Positions 35,403 through 42,355 of a stretch of 64,000 nt of DNA are shown in pieces. The stretch spans positions 1 through 64,000 of the forward strand of contig JAGAKE010000014.1 in assembly GCA_017625775.1 (NCBI GenBank), written 5' to 3'. The position numbers were made by a program, and so were the translations under genes. Positions within the stretch are counted from its first letter, which is position 1; each line of letters opens with the position of its first letter. The notes beneath the pieces are model-generated. The model ran no database searches, had not been told where the DNA came from, and saw nothing but the letters and a program-made list of their open reading frames with translations. This DNA is from Fibrobacteraceae bacterium. GTDB lineage: Bacteria; Fibrobacterota; Fibrobacteria; Fibrobacterales; Fibrobacteraceae.

Positions 35403-35880
35403 TAGATTCTTGCATTTTTAATTCGCCCCAGTGCATGCGAACAAATGCACCGGCACGAACTAAATCAGTTTGAGCTTGTTCATATTCTTTTAAAATTTTA
35501 TTAAAAGCGAAAACATCGCGTTTAATTTTCTTTTCAAGTAACTTTTGTTTAAAATCGGCAACTGCAGAAAGTTTTTCGCAGGAAATTTTTAAAACATCTA
35601 AATAAGAAAGTGTAGCGTTTAAGAAATTACTTTCCGTTTCATTAATAGCGTTTGATTTGTTTTTTTTGATGAATTCTTTTTGCTTTTTACATTCTTCGCT
35701 AATATTTTCCATAAAACGTTGAATGCGTAAATAATCAACTTGAGGCCAAATTAAATTAAATGGCCATAATTTTTTCCAATGAAATTTAAACATTGATTCG
35801 TGGGCTGCATTTTTACCCTTCATCAATTCTTTCAAGTTATTAAAAACAATAGAAGAAATCTTATTTTCTGCTTGAGTCAT
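35389..35880 (-). CDS. Hypothetical helical protein upstream of glycosyltransferases
   Basis: 163 aa, rich in Lys/Glu and predicted to be mostly helical or coiled coil (ISEECKKQKEFIKKNK and KQKLLEKKIKRDVF). No signal peptide and no recognised domain. First gene of a three-gene overlapping unit with GT2 and GT32. TATATT lies 7 bases before the ATG, so the operon may start with a leaderless message. Confidence 0.6.
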   Translation of the reverse strand: MTQAENKISSIVFNNLKELMKGKNAAHESMFKFHWKKLWPFNLIWPQVDYLRIQRFMENISEECKKQKEFIKKNKSNAINETESNFLNATLSYLDVLKISCEKLSAVADFKQKLLEKKIKRDVFAFNKILKEYEQAQTDLVRAGAFVRMHWGELKMQESNGSN

Positions 35881-35887
35881 GTTTAAG

Positions 35888-35893
35888 AATATA
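35888..35893 (-). promoter_or_regulatory. Putative -10 box (TATATT), leaderless start
   Basis: On the minus strand TATATT is separated from ATG 35880 by seven bases, the same spacing as at 15039, 40748 and 55136. Confidence 0.4.
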
Positions 35894-35946
35894 GAAAATA
35901 GCAGAATAAATTTTTTTGAGGTTAGAAAAACGAATCGGAAATTAAG

Positions 35947-37215
35947 TTATTCTTTAATAGCAAATTTTTCGTAGCCAAAGAATTCAATATCATCTATCCA
36001 AAATTCTCCGCCGGTTCCGCCGAAAATTGAAATATTGGTAATTCCTGTTTTGACGTTTTCCCAACCAACATTTCCGCCGATGCTATCGGCTTTTAGAAGA
36101 TTTGAAGGTGTTAAGGTGTATTTTTTCCATTCGGAATCTAAGTAGATATGAGCCCAAGATTTGACACTAGTTATATCTGGGTTTGTTCCATTCACAATAT
36201 CAAAAGAAAATGAAATGTAAGTATTTACAGAACCTCTTGCCCAAAAAACAACAGAATCTAAATCAGACATATCAACAGGACCGCCAAGATATTTACCCAT
36301 GAGCGCCCAGTTATAAGCAGAGTCGTTTTGGCATACAAAGTGGGCTGCATAACCATCACGGGAATTGCCGGCAGTAGTGTGTTCTAAATAACCAGAAGCG
36401 TATTGCGAAAAAGACGAATACCATTCAGTGGTACCACTTTCAAAATTTTCGAACATGAAATGTGGAACTGTATCTGTTTTTGAAGTATCTACTTGTGTTG
36501 AATCCGGTTTTTGAATTGTAGAATCACTTGGAGTGAGATCTTGCTGAGTTGAATCTTTATCAATAGAATCAGAAGGTAAAATTACGCGAGTTGTGTCAAT
36601 AATAGGAATGCTTGGAGAATTGCAGCCTACACACTGCTGAACAGAGGCTGTAACTTTATAATTTTCATTAGAATCTAAATGAACGAGAACGAATTCAAAA
36701 TCGCCTAAAGGCAAAGAAGGGAATGAGTAATTTCCGAGAGAATCTACTGGAACAGCGTATTCAAGGCCACGAATCATAACCCAAGCATTCTGCTGCTGAG
36801 TTTGAACGTTTCCTGAGAAAATAGCTCCTTCATCTACTTTAACCGAGAAAATAACAGAAGAATCTAGATGGTTTGTAATTTCAAAAGAAATCGCACCTTT
36901 AAGTTCTAAATCATTTTGTTTAGTTTTAACTTCTGCAATGTATTTTCCTGGAGAAAGAGTATCTAATGAAAAAATTCCATTTTCATTTGTTTCAGGAGCA
37001 TTTTCAGTAACTTGAGTATCAGCTGTTCTTAAAAAATCTGACTTATGTAAAAATACAAGTGCGTTTTCCACTGGGTTTCCGTTAGGAAGGGTCGCCAGTA
37101 ATGCTATGGAATTTTCTGTTTCAAGAGTAGAACCGGCCACTTCGGCATCGTTGCTAGTACAAGCTACTAAGCAAAAGAATAAAATACCGAAACTTGTTTT
37201 TTTTATCCACTGCAT
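35947..37215 (-). CDS. Lipoprotein with carboxypeptidase-regulatory-like and CBM11-like domains
   Basis: 422 aa. Signal ending in FFCLVACTSND gives a lipidated Cys near residue 19. Residues about 35-190 hold two beta-sandwich segments (LPNGNPVENALVFLHK, GIFSLDTLSPGKYIAEV; then FSGNVQTQQQNAWVMIRGL) of carboxypeptidase regulatory-like type. An Asp/Ser/Thr linker (about 205-250) follows, then a CBM11-like jelly roll (MFENFESGTTEWY ... GGEFWIDDIEFFGYE). No enzyme domain. It lies 24 bases after the TIGR02147 regulator, a pairing typical of Fibrobacter surface-protein loci. Probably binds glycan at the cell surface. Confidence 0.7.
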   Translation of the reverse strand: MQWIKKTSFGILFFCLVACTSNDAEVAGSTLETENSIALLATLPNGNPVENALVFLHKSDFLRTADTQVTENAPETNENGIFSLDTLSPGKYIAEVKTKQNDLELKGAISFEITNHLDSSVIFSVKVDEGAIFSGNVQTQQQNAWVMIRGLEYAVPVDSLGNYSFPSLPLGDFEFVLVHLDSNENYKVTASVQQCVGCNSPSIPIIDTTRVILPSDSIDKDSTQQDLTPSDSTIQKPDSTQVDTSKTDTVPHFMFENFESGTTEWYSSFSQYASGYLEHTTAGNSRDGYAAHFVCQNDSAYNWALMGKYLGGPVDMSDLDSVVFWARGSVNTYISFSFDIVNGTNPDITSVKSWAHIYLDSEWKKYTLTPSNLLKADSIGGNVGWENVKTGITNISIFGGTGGEFWIDDIEFFGYEKFAIKE

Positions 37216-37239
37216 GAAAACTCCGCTACTTAATATAAA

Positions 37240-38061
37240 TTAATTTTTTTTATGTGCAACAGGATAAAAAGCCATAGATAATTGCATGACTTTGTCAGGA
37301 GATTTGGATTCATCTACTCTTTTTTGGACTAAACGCCTAAATTCGCGGAGCATTTCGGTTAAATCGTCGAAACAAGATTGATCAACAGAAAGCGTAAGGG
37401 TAGAAATGTTTCGTTCCTGAACGGGAACTGATTCTAGGGATTCGGCGGCTAAATTTAAAACTTCGCGTTGAAAATTTCGAACCGCTTTTGATTTTTCTAT
37501 TCCTCCAACGGTTAAATGAGAATTGGTTAAGGCAACTCGACCAGATGCTAATTTTTTTAATAATCCGACTTCAAGAAGAGTTTCAACAGCATCTTTTGCT
37601 TGAGATTCTGTAATCGGCGGAAAAATATCACTAGCAATTTTTTTGTAATTTAAAACGCCTCCATTTAATTCTAAATAAGCACGAACTACTGGAATCCACC
37701 AATTTTCTATAACTTTCAATTCAGCTTGCTGGAGGCTATGTCTGTTTACATCTTGCAAAGAAAGAATTTTGGTTGTGAGTTCTTCTCGTTTATTTTTGTC
37801 TTTTGTGAGAGCAATGGAATAAAGTAAATCAAAATATTCAGCTTGCCTACCAGAAAGAGCTAATATTTCTTTAGCGGCAGGAAGAGCATGTGTCGGAAGA
37901 TGTTGTTTTTTTTGAAGGATTCGATATAAATAGCTAGAATCGAGCCCGAGTTTATCGCCCATCATTCGGTAGCTATAAAAAGGCATTTCTGCTTTGCGAC
38001 GCTTATAAAATTCTTTTAAGAAATCGCGGTAATCAGCAATGTCGGAAAAATTCATCATCAT
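37240..38061 (-). CDS. TIGR02147/DUF4423-family regulator-like protein
   Basis: 273 aa. N-terminal FSDIADYRDFLKEFYKRRK, then MMGDKLGLDSSYLYRILQKK, an HTH-like segment, a central helical region (ALSGRQAEYFDLLYSIALTK), a winged-helix-like stretch (ESQAKDAVETLLEVGLLKK) and a C-terminal domain starting ISTLTLSVDQSCFDDL. This is the order seen in TIGR02147 proteins, which occur in many copies in Fibrobacter. Three ATGs in a row (38061, 38058, 38055) leave the exact start open. Co-directional with the lipoprotein, which it probably controls. Two copies of TGGATAAATTGTC upstream are candidate sites. Confidence 0.85.
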   Translation of the reverse strand: MMMNFSDIADYRDFLKEFYKRRKAEMPFYSYRMMGDKLGLDSSYLYRILQKKQHLPTHALPAAKEILALSGRQAEYFDLLYSIALTKDKNKREELTTKILSLQDVNRHSLQQAELKVIENWWIPVVRAYLELNGGVLNYKKIASDIFPPITESQAKDAVETLLEVGLLKKLASGRVALTNSHLTVGGIEKSKAVRNFQREVLNLAAESLESVPVQERNISTLTLSVDQSCFDDLTEMLREFRRLVQKRVDESKSPDKVMQLSMAFYPVAHKKN

Positions 38062-38113
38062 AGAAAATATATTATACTTGGCGTTCTATATTTTTAAGTA
38101 AAGATAAAATTCA

Positions 38114-38126
38114 TGGATAAATTGTC
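38114..38126. promoter_or_regulatory. Direct repeat TGGATAAATTGTC, copy 1
   Basis: A 13-base word found again at 38341-38353, both within the 346-base intergenic region upstream of the TIGR02147 gene. A repeat this long is unlikely by chance in so short a region, though the AT content weakens this. Candidate regulator site. Confidence 0.35.
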
Positions 38127-38200
38127 AAGAATTCACGTATAAATTTAAATTTTTTTTAGAAGGTGGTATTGAAAATTACTTACGTAATTTTGTTTGTTAA

Positions 38201-38226
38201 AATTCCCCGAACATTCGTTCGGGGAA
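38201..38226. terminator. Hairpin in the 38.1-38.4 kb intergenic region
   Basis: TTCCCCGAAC / GTTCGGGGAA with loop ATTC, a member of the recurring hairpin family, 20 bases after another hairpin (AAAATTAC-TTAC-GTAATTTT near 38172). No gene ends immediately before it, so it may be an isolated element. Nothing else coding is seen in this gap. Confidence 0.5.
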
Positions 38227-38340
38227 GGGTTTGGGGTGTTTGGATGAAACAGATTCGTTTTAAAATTCCTTTTTTGAGGAATTACATGAACAAAATAGAT
38301 TGAAAAAGAAGAGAAAAATTATAGAGAATTGCATGTTTTT

Positions 38341-38353
38341 TGGATAAATTGTC
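38341..38353. promoter_or_regulatory. Direct repeat TGGATAAATTGTC, copy 2
   Basis: Identical to 38114-38126, 227 bases away. Confidence 0.35.
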
Positions 38354-38359
38354 CACGTT

Positions 38360-38391
38360 AAAAAGACGGAAAAAGGCGTTTCCGTCTTTTT
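38360..38391 (-). terminator. Terminator of amino-acid ABC transporter operon
   Basis: AAAAAGACGGAAA / TTTCCGTCTTTTT with a 6-base loop, 17 bases past the ATPase stop; A/T runs on both sides allow use in either direction. Confidence 0.85.
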
Positions 38392-38407
38392 TTCTTAAAT
38401 AAAAAAA

Positions 38408-39154
38408 TTAATGCTTAGTGGCCGCTAAAAAATCTTTTAGGCGCTCATCTTTAGGATTTTCAAAAAGCTCTTTTGGCGAACCTTCTTCTCTGATGTTTCC
38501 TTCTGAAAAGAAAAGGACTCGGTTTGAAACATTTCGAGCAAAGTTCATTTCATGGGTCACGATAAGCATTGTCATGCCGGAATTTGCTAAATCACGAATA
38601 ATTTTAAGAACTTCTCCAACCATTTCAGGATCTAAAGCGCTAGTCGGTTCATCAAAAAGTAAAATTTCTGGGTTCATTGCCATAGCTCTAGCAATAGCTA
38701 CTCGCTGTTGTTGACCACCAGAAAGTTTTGAAGGGTAGTGTTTGGCGTATTCAGAAAGCCCTACGCGTTCTAACAATTCTATGGCTTTTTCCTCCGCTTC
38801 TTTCTTGGATAATTTTCCAAGAGTGACGGGGGCAAGCATAATATTTTCAATAGCGTTCAAATTCTTGAAAAGATTAAATTGCTGAAAAACCATTCCGATT
38901 TGTTCTCGAATGCGGCTAGATTCTACATCTTTCCCTAAAATACTTTTTCCTTTGAAAAGGATCTCTCCTTGATCAGGTTTTTCTAAGAGATTGAGGTGCC
39001 TTATGAAAGTTGATTTTCCACAACCAGATGGTCCGATGATTGCAATGATATCGCCTTTTTGAACATTAAGAGAAACGCCCTTTAATACTTGGAGTTTTCC
39101 AAAGGATTTAACAAGATTTTTTACTTCAAGAAGAGTTTCAGGATTAGCGTTCAT
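38408..39154 (-). CDS. Polar amino-acid ABC transporter ATPase (GlnQ-like)
   Basis: 248 aa. Walker [17 protein letters not shown]-loop [15 protein letters not shown], signature [16 protein letters not shown], Walker [16 protein letters not shown] and H-loop [11 protein letters not shown]. Closest in pattern to GlnQ/HisP-type importers of glutamine or other polar amino acids. It overlaps the upstream permease fusion by 11 bases, so the pair forms a complete importer. Confidence 0.93.
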   Translation of the reverse strand: MNANPETLLEVKNLVKSFGKLQVLKGVSLNVQKGDIIAIIGPSGCGKSTFIRHLNLLEKPDQGEILFKGKSILGKDVESSRIREQIGMVFQQFNLFKNLNAIENIMLAPVTLGKLSKKEAEEKAIELLERVGLSEYAKHYPSKLSGGQQQRVAIARAMAMNPEILLFDEPTSALDPEMVGEVLKIIRDLANSGMTMLIVTHEMNFARNVSNRVLFFSEGNIREEGSPKELFENPKDERLKDFLAATKH

Positions 39155-40628
39155 TTTTTTTCAACCTCTTTTCTAAACGAGCTACACAGGTAGAAAGCCC
39201 TGCCACCATAATAAAATAAATAGCGGCTACAATTAAGAGCGGGAGCATGGCTTCGTAAGTTAGGCTTCTAATTATATCGCCTCCACGAGTCAAATCGGTT
39301 AGACCAATGTAACCGCAAATAGACGTTTCTTTAATTAAAGTGATAAATTCATTGGTCATTGCAGGTAAAGAATTTTTAAATGCTTGAGGAAATGTAATGT
39401 GTCGCAATATATGTCCGAATTTCAAACCAAGACTTCGACCGGCTTCTACTTGTCCTGGGTCAATGGCTTTAAAGCCACTTCTAAGAATTTCAGAAACGTA
39501 AGCGCCAGAGTTGATTCCAAAAGCAATGATTGCTACAAGAATTTTGTTTACATTGACTGAAGAAAAAATAACGTAGTAGATAATCAAAAGTTGAACCATA
39601 ACAGGCGTGCCACGAATAATTGCCAGATAAATCATGGAAATTCTGTTTAAAATTTTTAATCGCCCAGTTACCTCGTTTGTACAACGAATAAAAGAAATGG
39701 CTGTGCCAATAAATACACCGAGCAGAGCAGCAAATAGAGAAATAATTAAAGTGTTTCCCAAACCTTCGACAATAAATTTCCAGCGAGAATCTTTGATTAA
39801 GTTGTTGTAAAAAAGTTCTTTTATTGAAAGAGATTGTTCAGAAGAAGAATTTTTGCGTACAACAATTACGATTTTTGAATTGGCGTATGGAGTTGTGAAA
39901 TTAATAGATTGTTTTCGTTCTTCTGTAATGGTAAAACCTGCTAGTCCAATGTCTGCTTTTCCTGAGTTGACTGCGTTGATAATGGCGTCGAATTCCATGT
40001 CTTGAATTTCAAGTTCTCTGCCTAAAAAATCAGCGATGAAGTAAGCTATTTCAATATCGATTCCTTCAATGCCATTGGCTGTATGAAATTCGTAAGGTGG
40101 AAATTGAGCGTTTGTGGCTAAGACTAATTTAGGAGCGTTTTTTGTTTTTGGAATGTAATGGAAATTTGAAGTTTCATTGATGTAGGTGTTTATAATAGAA
40201 TCGTAAATACCAGAGACTTTAAGTTGTTCGAAGGCTGAATTTACGGAATCAAGTAATGATGTGTTTTTTTTAGCAATTACACCGGCATAAGTTTCTTCAA
40301 CAAAAACTTCTTCTAGAATATCTAAAGATGGGTTTTTCTTTACAAAAGCAATGGCTGGTTGATTATCGCAAAGAATTGCTTCTATTTTTCCTTGTTTTAA
40401 TGCTTGAATCGCATCGGCTAATTTTGAATAACGTTCAACCTGGATTTTTGCCGTATCTCCGCCAAAATCAGTAGCGTAAATGTCAGCTGTATTACCGATT
40501 TGAACGCCAACTTTTTTGTGTTTTAAGTCGTTAATACCGAAAACACGATTGGCTAGTTTAGAATTGTCTGAACATCCAATGAGAAGAAATAAAAATAAAG
40601 CAAAAGTGGTCCACAAAAATTTTTTCAT
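39144..40628 (-). CDS. Amino-acid ABC transporter: lipoprotein substrate-binding region fused to permease
   Basis: 494 aa. Lipobox LLIGCSDN near residue 19. Residues about 30-155 match the second lobe of SBP_bac_3 ([47 protein letters not shown]). Residues about 160-262 match the first lobe ([32 protein letters not shown]). The two lobes are therefore in reversed order compared with the usual single-domain protein. Residues about 275-490 are a His/Glu-type permease with several spans and an EAA-like loop ([20 protein letters not shown]). It is followed by the overlapping ATPase gene. Substrate specificity is not readable. Confidence 0.85.
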   Translation of the reverse strand: MKKFLWTTFALFLFLLIGCSDNSKLANRVFGINDLKHKKVGVQIGNTADIYATDFGGDTAKIQVERYSKLADAIQALKQGKIEAILCDNQPAIAFVKKNPSLDILEEVFVEETYAGVIAKKNTSLLDSVNSAFEQLKVSGIYDSIINTYINETSNFHYIPKTKNAPKLVLATNAQFPPYEFHTANGIEGIDIEIAYFIADFLGRELEIQDMEFDAIINAVNSGKADIGLAGFTITEERKQSINFTTPYANSKIVIVVRKNSSSEQSLSIKELFYNNLIKDSRWKFIVEGLGNTLIISLFAALLGVFIGTAISFIRCTNEVTGRLKILNRISMIYLAIIRGTPVMVQLLIIYYVIFSSVNVNKILVAIIAFGINSGAYVSEILRSGFKAIDPGQVEAGRSLGLKFGHILRHITFPQAFKNSLPAMTNEFITLIKETSICGYIGLTDLTRGGDIIRSLTYEAMLPLLIVAAIYFIMVAGLSTCVARLEKRLKKNER

Positions 40629-40734
40629 CGTTAATCCTTGGTTTGCTCTAAAATATAAAACAAAGTTTGAAGTATTTTGAATTAGAATAAATGGTTTTCG
40701 TATGAAATTGAATGAATTTTCTCCAAAAAAAGTT

Positions 40735-40740
40735 TATATT
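40735..40740 (+). promoter_or_regulatory. Putative -10 box (TATATT), leaderless start
   Basis: TATATT followed by seven bases and ATG 40748. Confidence 0.4.
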
Positions 40741-40747
40741 CATTACT

Positions 40748-41728
40748 ATGAATCGTTCTTTTTTAAGTTTTATTTTCTTTTGTATTTTTTCTTTTGCAAT
40801 GAGTGTTTCTGCTGCAAGTTCGGAGAATATTCCAAGTGATAATTTAGTGGCTTATTTTCCTTTTAGTGAAAGTTTTGAAAATGCACTTACTAATTCAGAT
40901 TCTCTTGAAAGTTTTTCTGTTAAAAATTATGGAACTTCATTTGGCGTAGATCGTTTTGGTAATGAAAATTCAGCGGCTTATTTTGATGGGAATGAAAGTT
41001 ATCTTGAAATTTCTGACCACGACGCTTTTAGCATTATTACACAGGGGGCTTTGACTATCTCTGTTTGGGTAAGTCCGGAAGTTTTGAATTTTGAAAATGC
41101 AGAAAGTGGTGGTTATGTGCATTGGATGGGTAAGGGAGAACCAAATCAACATGAATGGACTTTTAGAATGTATAACAAAAATCTTTCCGAATCACAAGAA
41201 AATAGACCTAATCGAATTTCTGCGTATGCGTTTAATTTAGCCGGTGGTTTAGGGGCCGGAAGTTATGTGCAAGAGTCTTTAGAAGCTAATGAGTGGATTC
41301 ATTTTGTTGCTAGGTATGATATTGCAACGAATAAAATTACTTTATTCAAAAATGGAGTTCAAAAAGATCAAGATGATTTATTTGATGTTACCTATGGCGT
41401 TCAAGTTCAAAATGGAACAGCACCGTTACGTTTAGGAACTCGTTCTAAGTGGAGTTTCTTTCAAGGAAAAATTGATGATTTGCGAATTTACGGCAGAGCA
41501 TTAACAGAACAAGAAATTCTTATGTTGTATCAAGAAGAAAATTCTAAAAATGAAAATTCCGAAGAAAATTCTGATGAGGAAAATAATGACGAAAAACCAA
41601 GTCTATTCATTTCAAAAAAGGTATTTCATTCGAATATTTTAGATTCCAAACATTGCAAGAATCCCTTTTCTCCATGTTATTTTAAAGCAGGGAAATCTTT
41701 TGATTTAAAAGGCAGAAATTTCGATTGA
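40748..41728 (+). CDS. Secreted LamG/concanavalin-like domain protein
   Basis: 326 aa from ATG 40748; ATG 40712 would add 12 residues ahead of the signal peptide (FLSFIFFCIFSFAMSVSA). Residues about 35-265 form a LamG/Laminin_G_3 jelly roll: LVAYFPFSESFENAL, AAYFDGNESYLEIS, ALTISVWVSPE, WIHFVARYD, GKIDDLRIYGRALTEQE. An Asn/Glu-rich linker follows, and then a short Cys-containing tail. The tail lacks the usual sorting-domain motifs, so the 3' end may have been cut; the next 60 bases show no continuation. Likely extracellular glycan binding. Confidence 0.75.
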   Translation: MNRSFLSFIFFCIFSFAMSVSAASSENIPSDNLVAYFPFSESFENALTNSDSLESFSVKNYGTSFGVDRFGNENSAAYFDGNESYLEISDHDAFSIITQGALTISVWVSPEVLNFENAESGGYVHWMGKGEPNQHEWTFRMYNKNLSESQENRPNRISAYAFNLAGGLGAGSYVQESLEANEWIHFVARYDIATNKITLFKNGVQKDQDDLFDVTYGVQVQNGTAPLRLGTRSKWSFFQGKIDDLRIYGRALTEQEILMLYQEENSKNENSEENSDEENNDEKPSLFISKKVFHSNILDSKHCKNPFSPCYFKAGKSFDLKGRNFD

Positions 41729-41793
41729 GAAAGGTTTTGATTAGAAATATAATGACATGTCAATATATATTTAGGAAATGGGATGTTGACTTA

Positions 41794-42011
41794 ATGAGAC
41801 TGTATCATTCCTCGTCGTTTTTGATCGACTAGATTTGGACTTAGCCAATGATAGGGTCATTTTAACTTTAGATCGATATCTGACTGGCGAAATTTCATTG
41901 CAGGAAACTTTAGGTTTATTGGAGTTTGTGACTCCGAATATTCAGTATTGCGTTCGTTCTGAAGAAATGCTTCGCCGTTGCTTGACCCACATCAAAAGTG
42001 AGCGATTATGA
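41794..42011 (+). pseudogene. DUF3990-family toxin-like gene with internal deletion and frame change
   Basis: ATG 41794 starts MRLYHSSSFLID and stops, matching the conserved beginning of DUF3990 proteins (LYHGS/HSS). In a different frame, LDLDLANDRVILTLDRYLTG through TPNIQYCVRSEEMLRRCL, ending at TGA 42009-42011, matches their conserved C-terminus (VANDRVF.T...Y..G and PN.QICFRSQ). Intact family members are about 150-180 aa, so roughly the middle 90-110 residues are missing. The TGA overlaps the DUF3791 start as ATGA, showing the pair was once coupled. DUF3990 is regarded as an ADP-ribosyltransferase-like toxin candidate. Confidence 0.7.
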
Positions 42012-42238
42012 CCGATGCAAGCAAGCAAATTTTGAAAAGTGCAAAATGCGCTAGAGTTATTGCTTGTATTAGCGATATGTTCCATGTATCTTTGCAGAAA
42101 GCGACGGACATTTACTATGAGTCTGAAACAGCTGATTTGATAGATGATGGAGTTGCTGATCTCCATTGTCGCAGTGACAAATACTTGGCTACAGAAGTCT
42201 GGGCTGAATATACAGAAAAGACTCGTTCTGAAAATTGA
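42008..42238 (+). CDS. DUF3791 protein, partner of broken DUF3990 gene
   Basis: 76 aa. The C-terminal VADLHCRSDKYLATEVWAEY is the family signature. DUF3791 genes usually sit next to DUF3990 genes as toxin-antitoxin-like or defence-associated pairs. Here the partner is deleted and only this gene is intact, which fits the expectation that an antitoxin can persist alone. Which of the two is the antitoxin is inference. Confidence 0.75.
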   Translation: MTDASKQILKSAKCARVIACISDMFHVSLQKATDIYYESETADLIDDGVADLHCRSDKYLATEVWAEYTEKTRSEN

Positions 42239-42252
42239 TTTTAGGAATAAAA

Positions 42253-42280
42253 AAGAGGTGCTCCGTTAGGAATACCTCTT
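42253..42280 (-). terminator. Terminator of valS
   Basis: AAGAGGT / ACCTCTT with a 14-base loop; on the minus strand it is followed by TTTTTATT. About 75 bases past the valS stop. Confidence 0.6.
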
Positions 42281-42355
42281 CATGCTTTTCAGATTCTTTG
42301 ATTTTGCTTTGATTAGCTTCGTTCAGGATGACACAATCCGCCTTGGCGGTTTGTG

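Noticed and set aside
38244..38301. 18-codon ORF in the 38.1-38.4 kb gap
   Set aside because: No ribosome-binding site and no recognisable feature; expected by chance.
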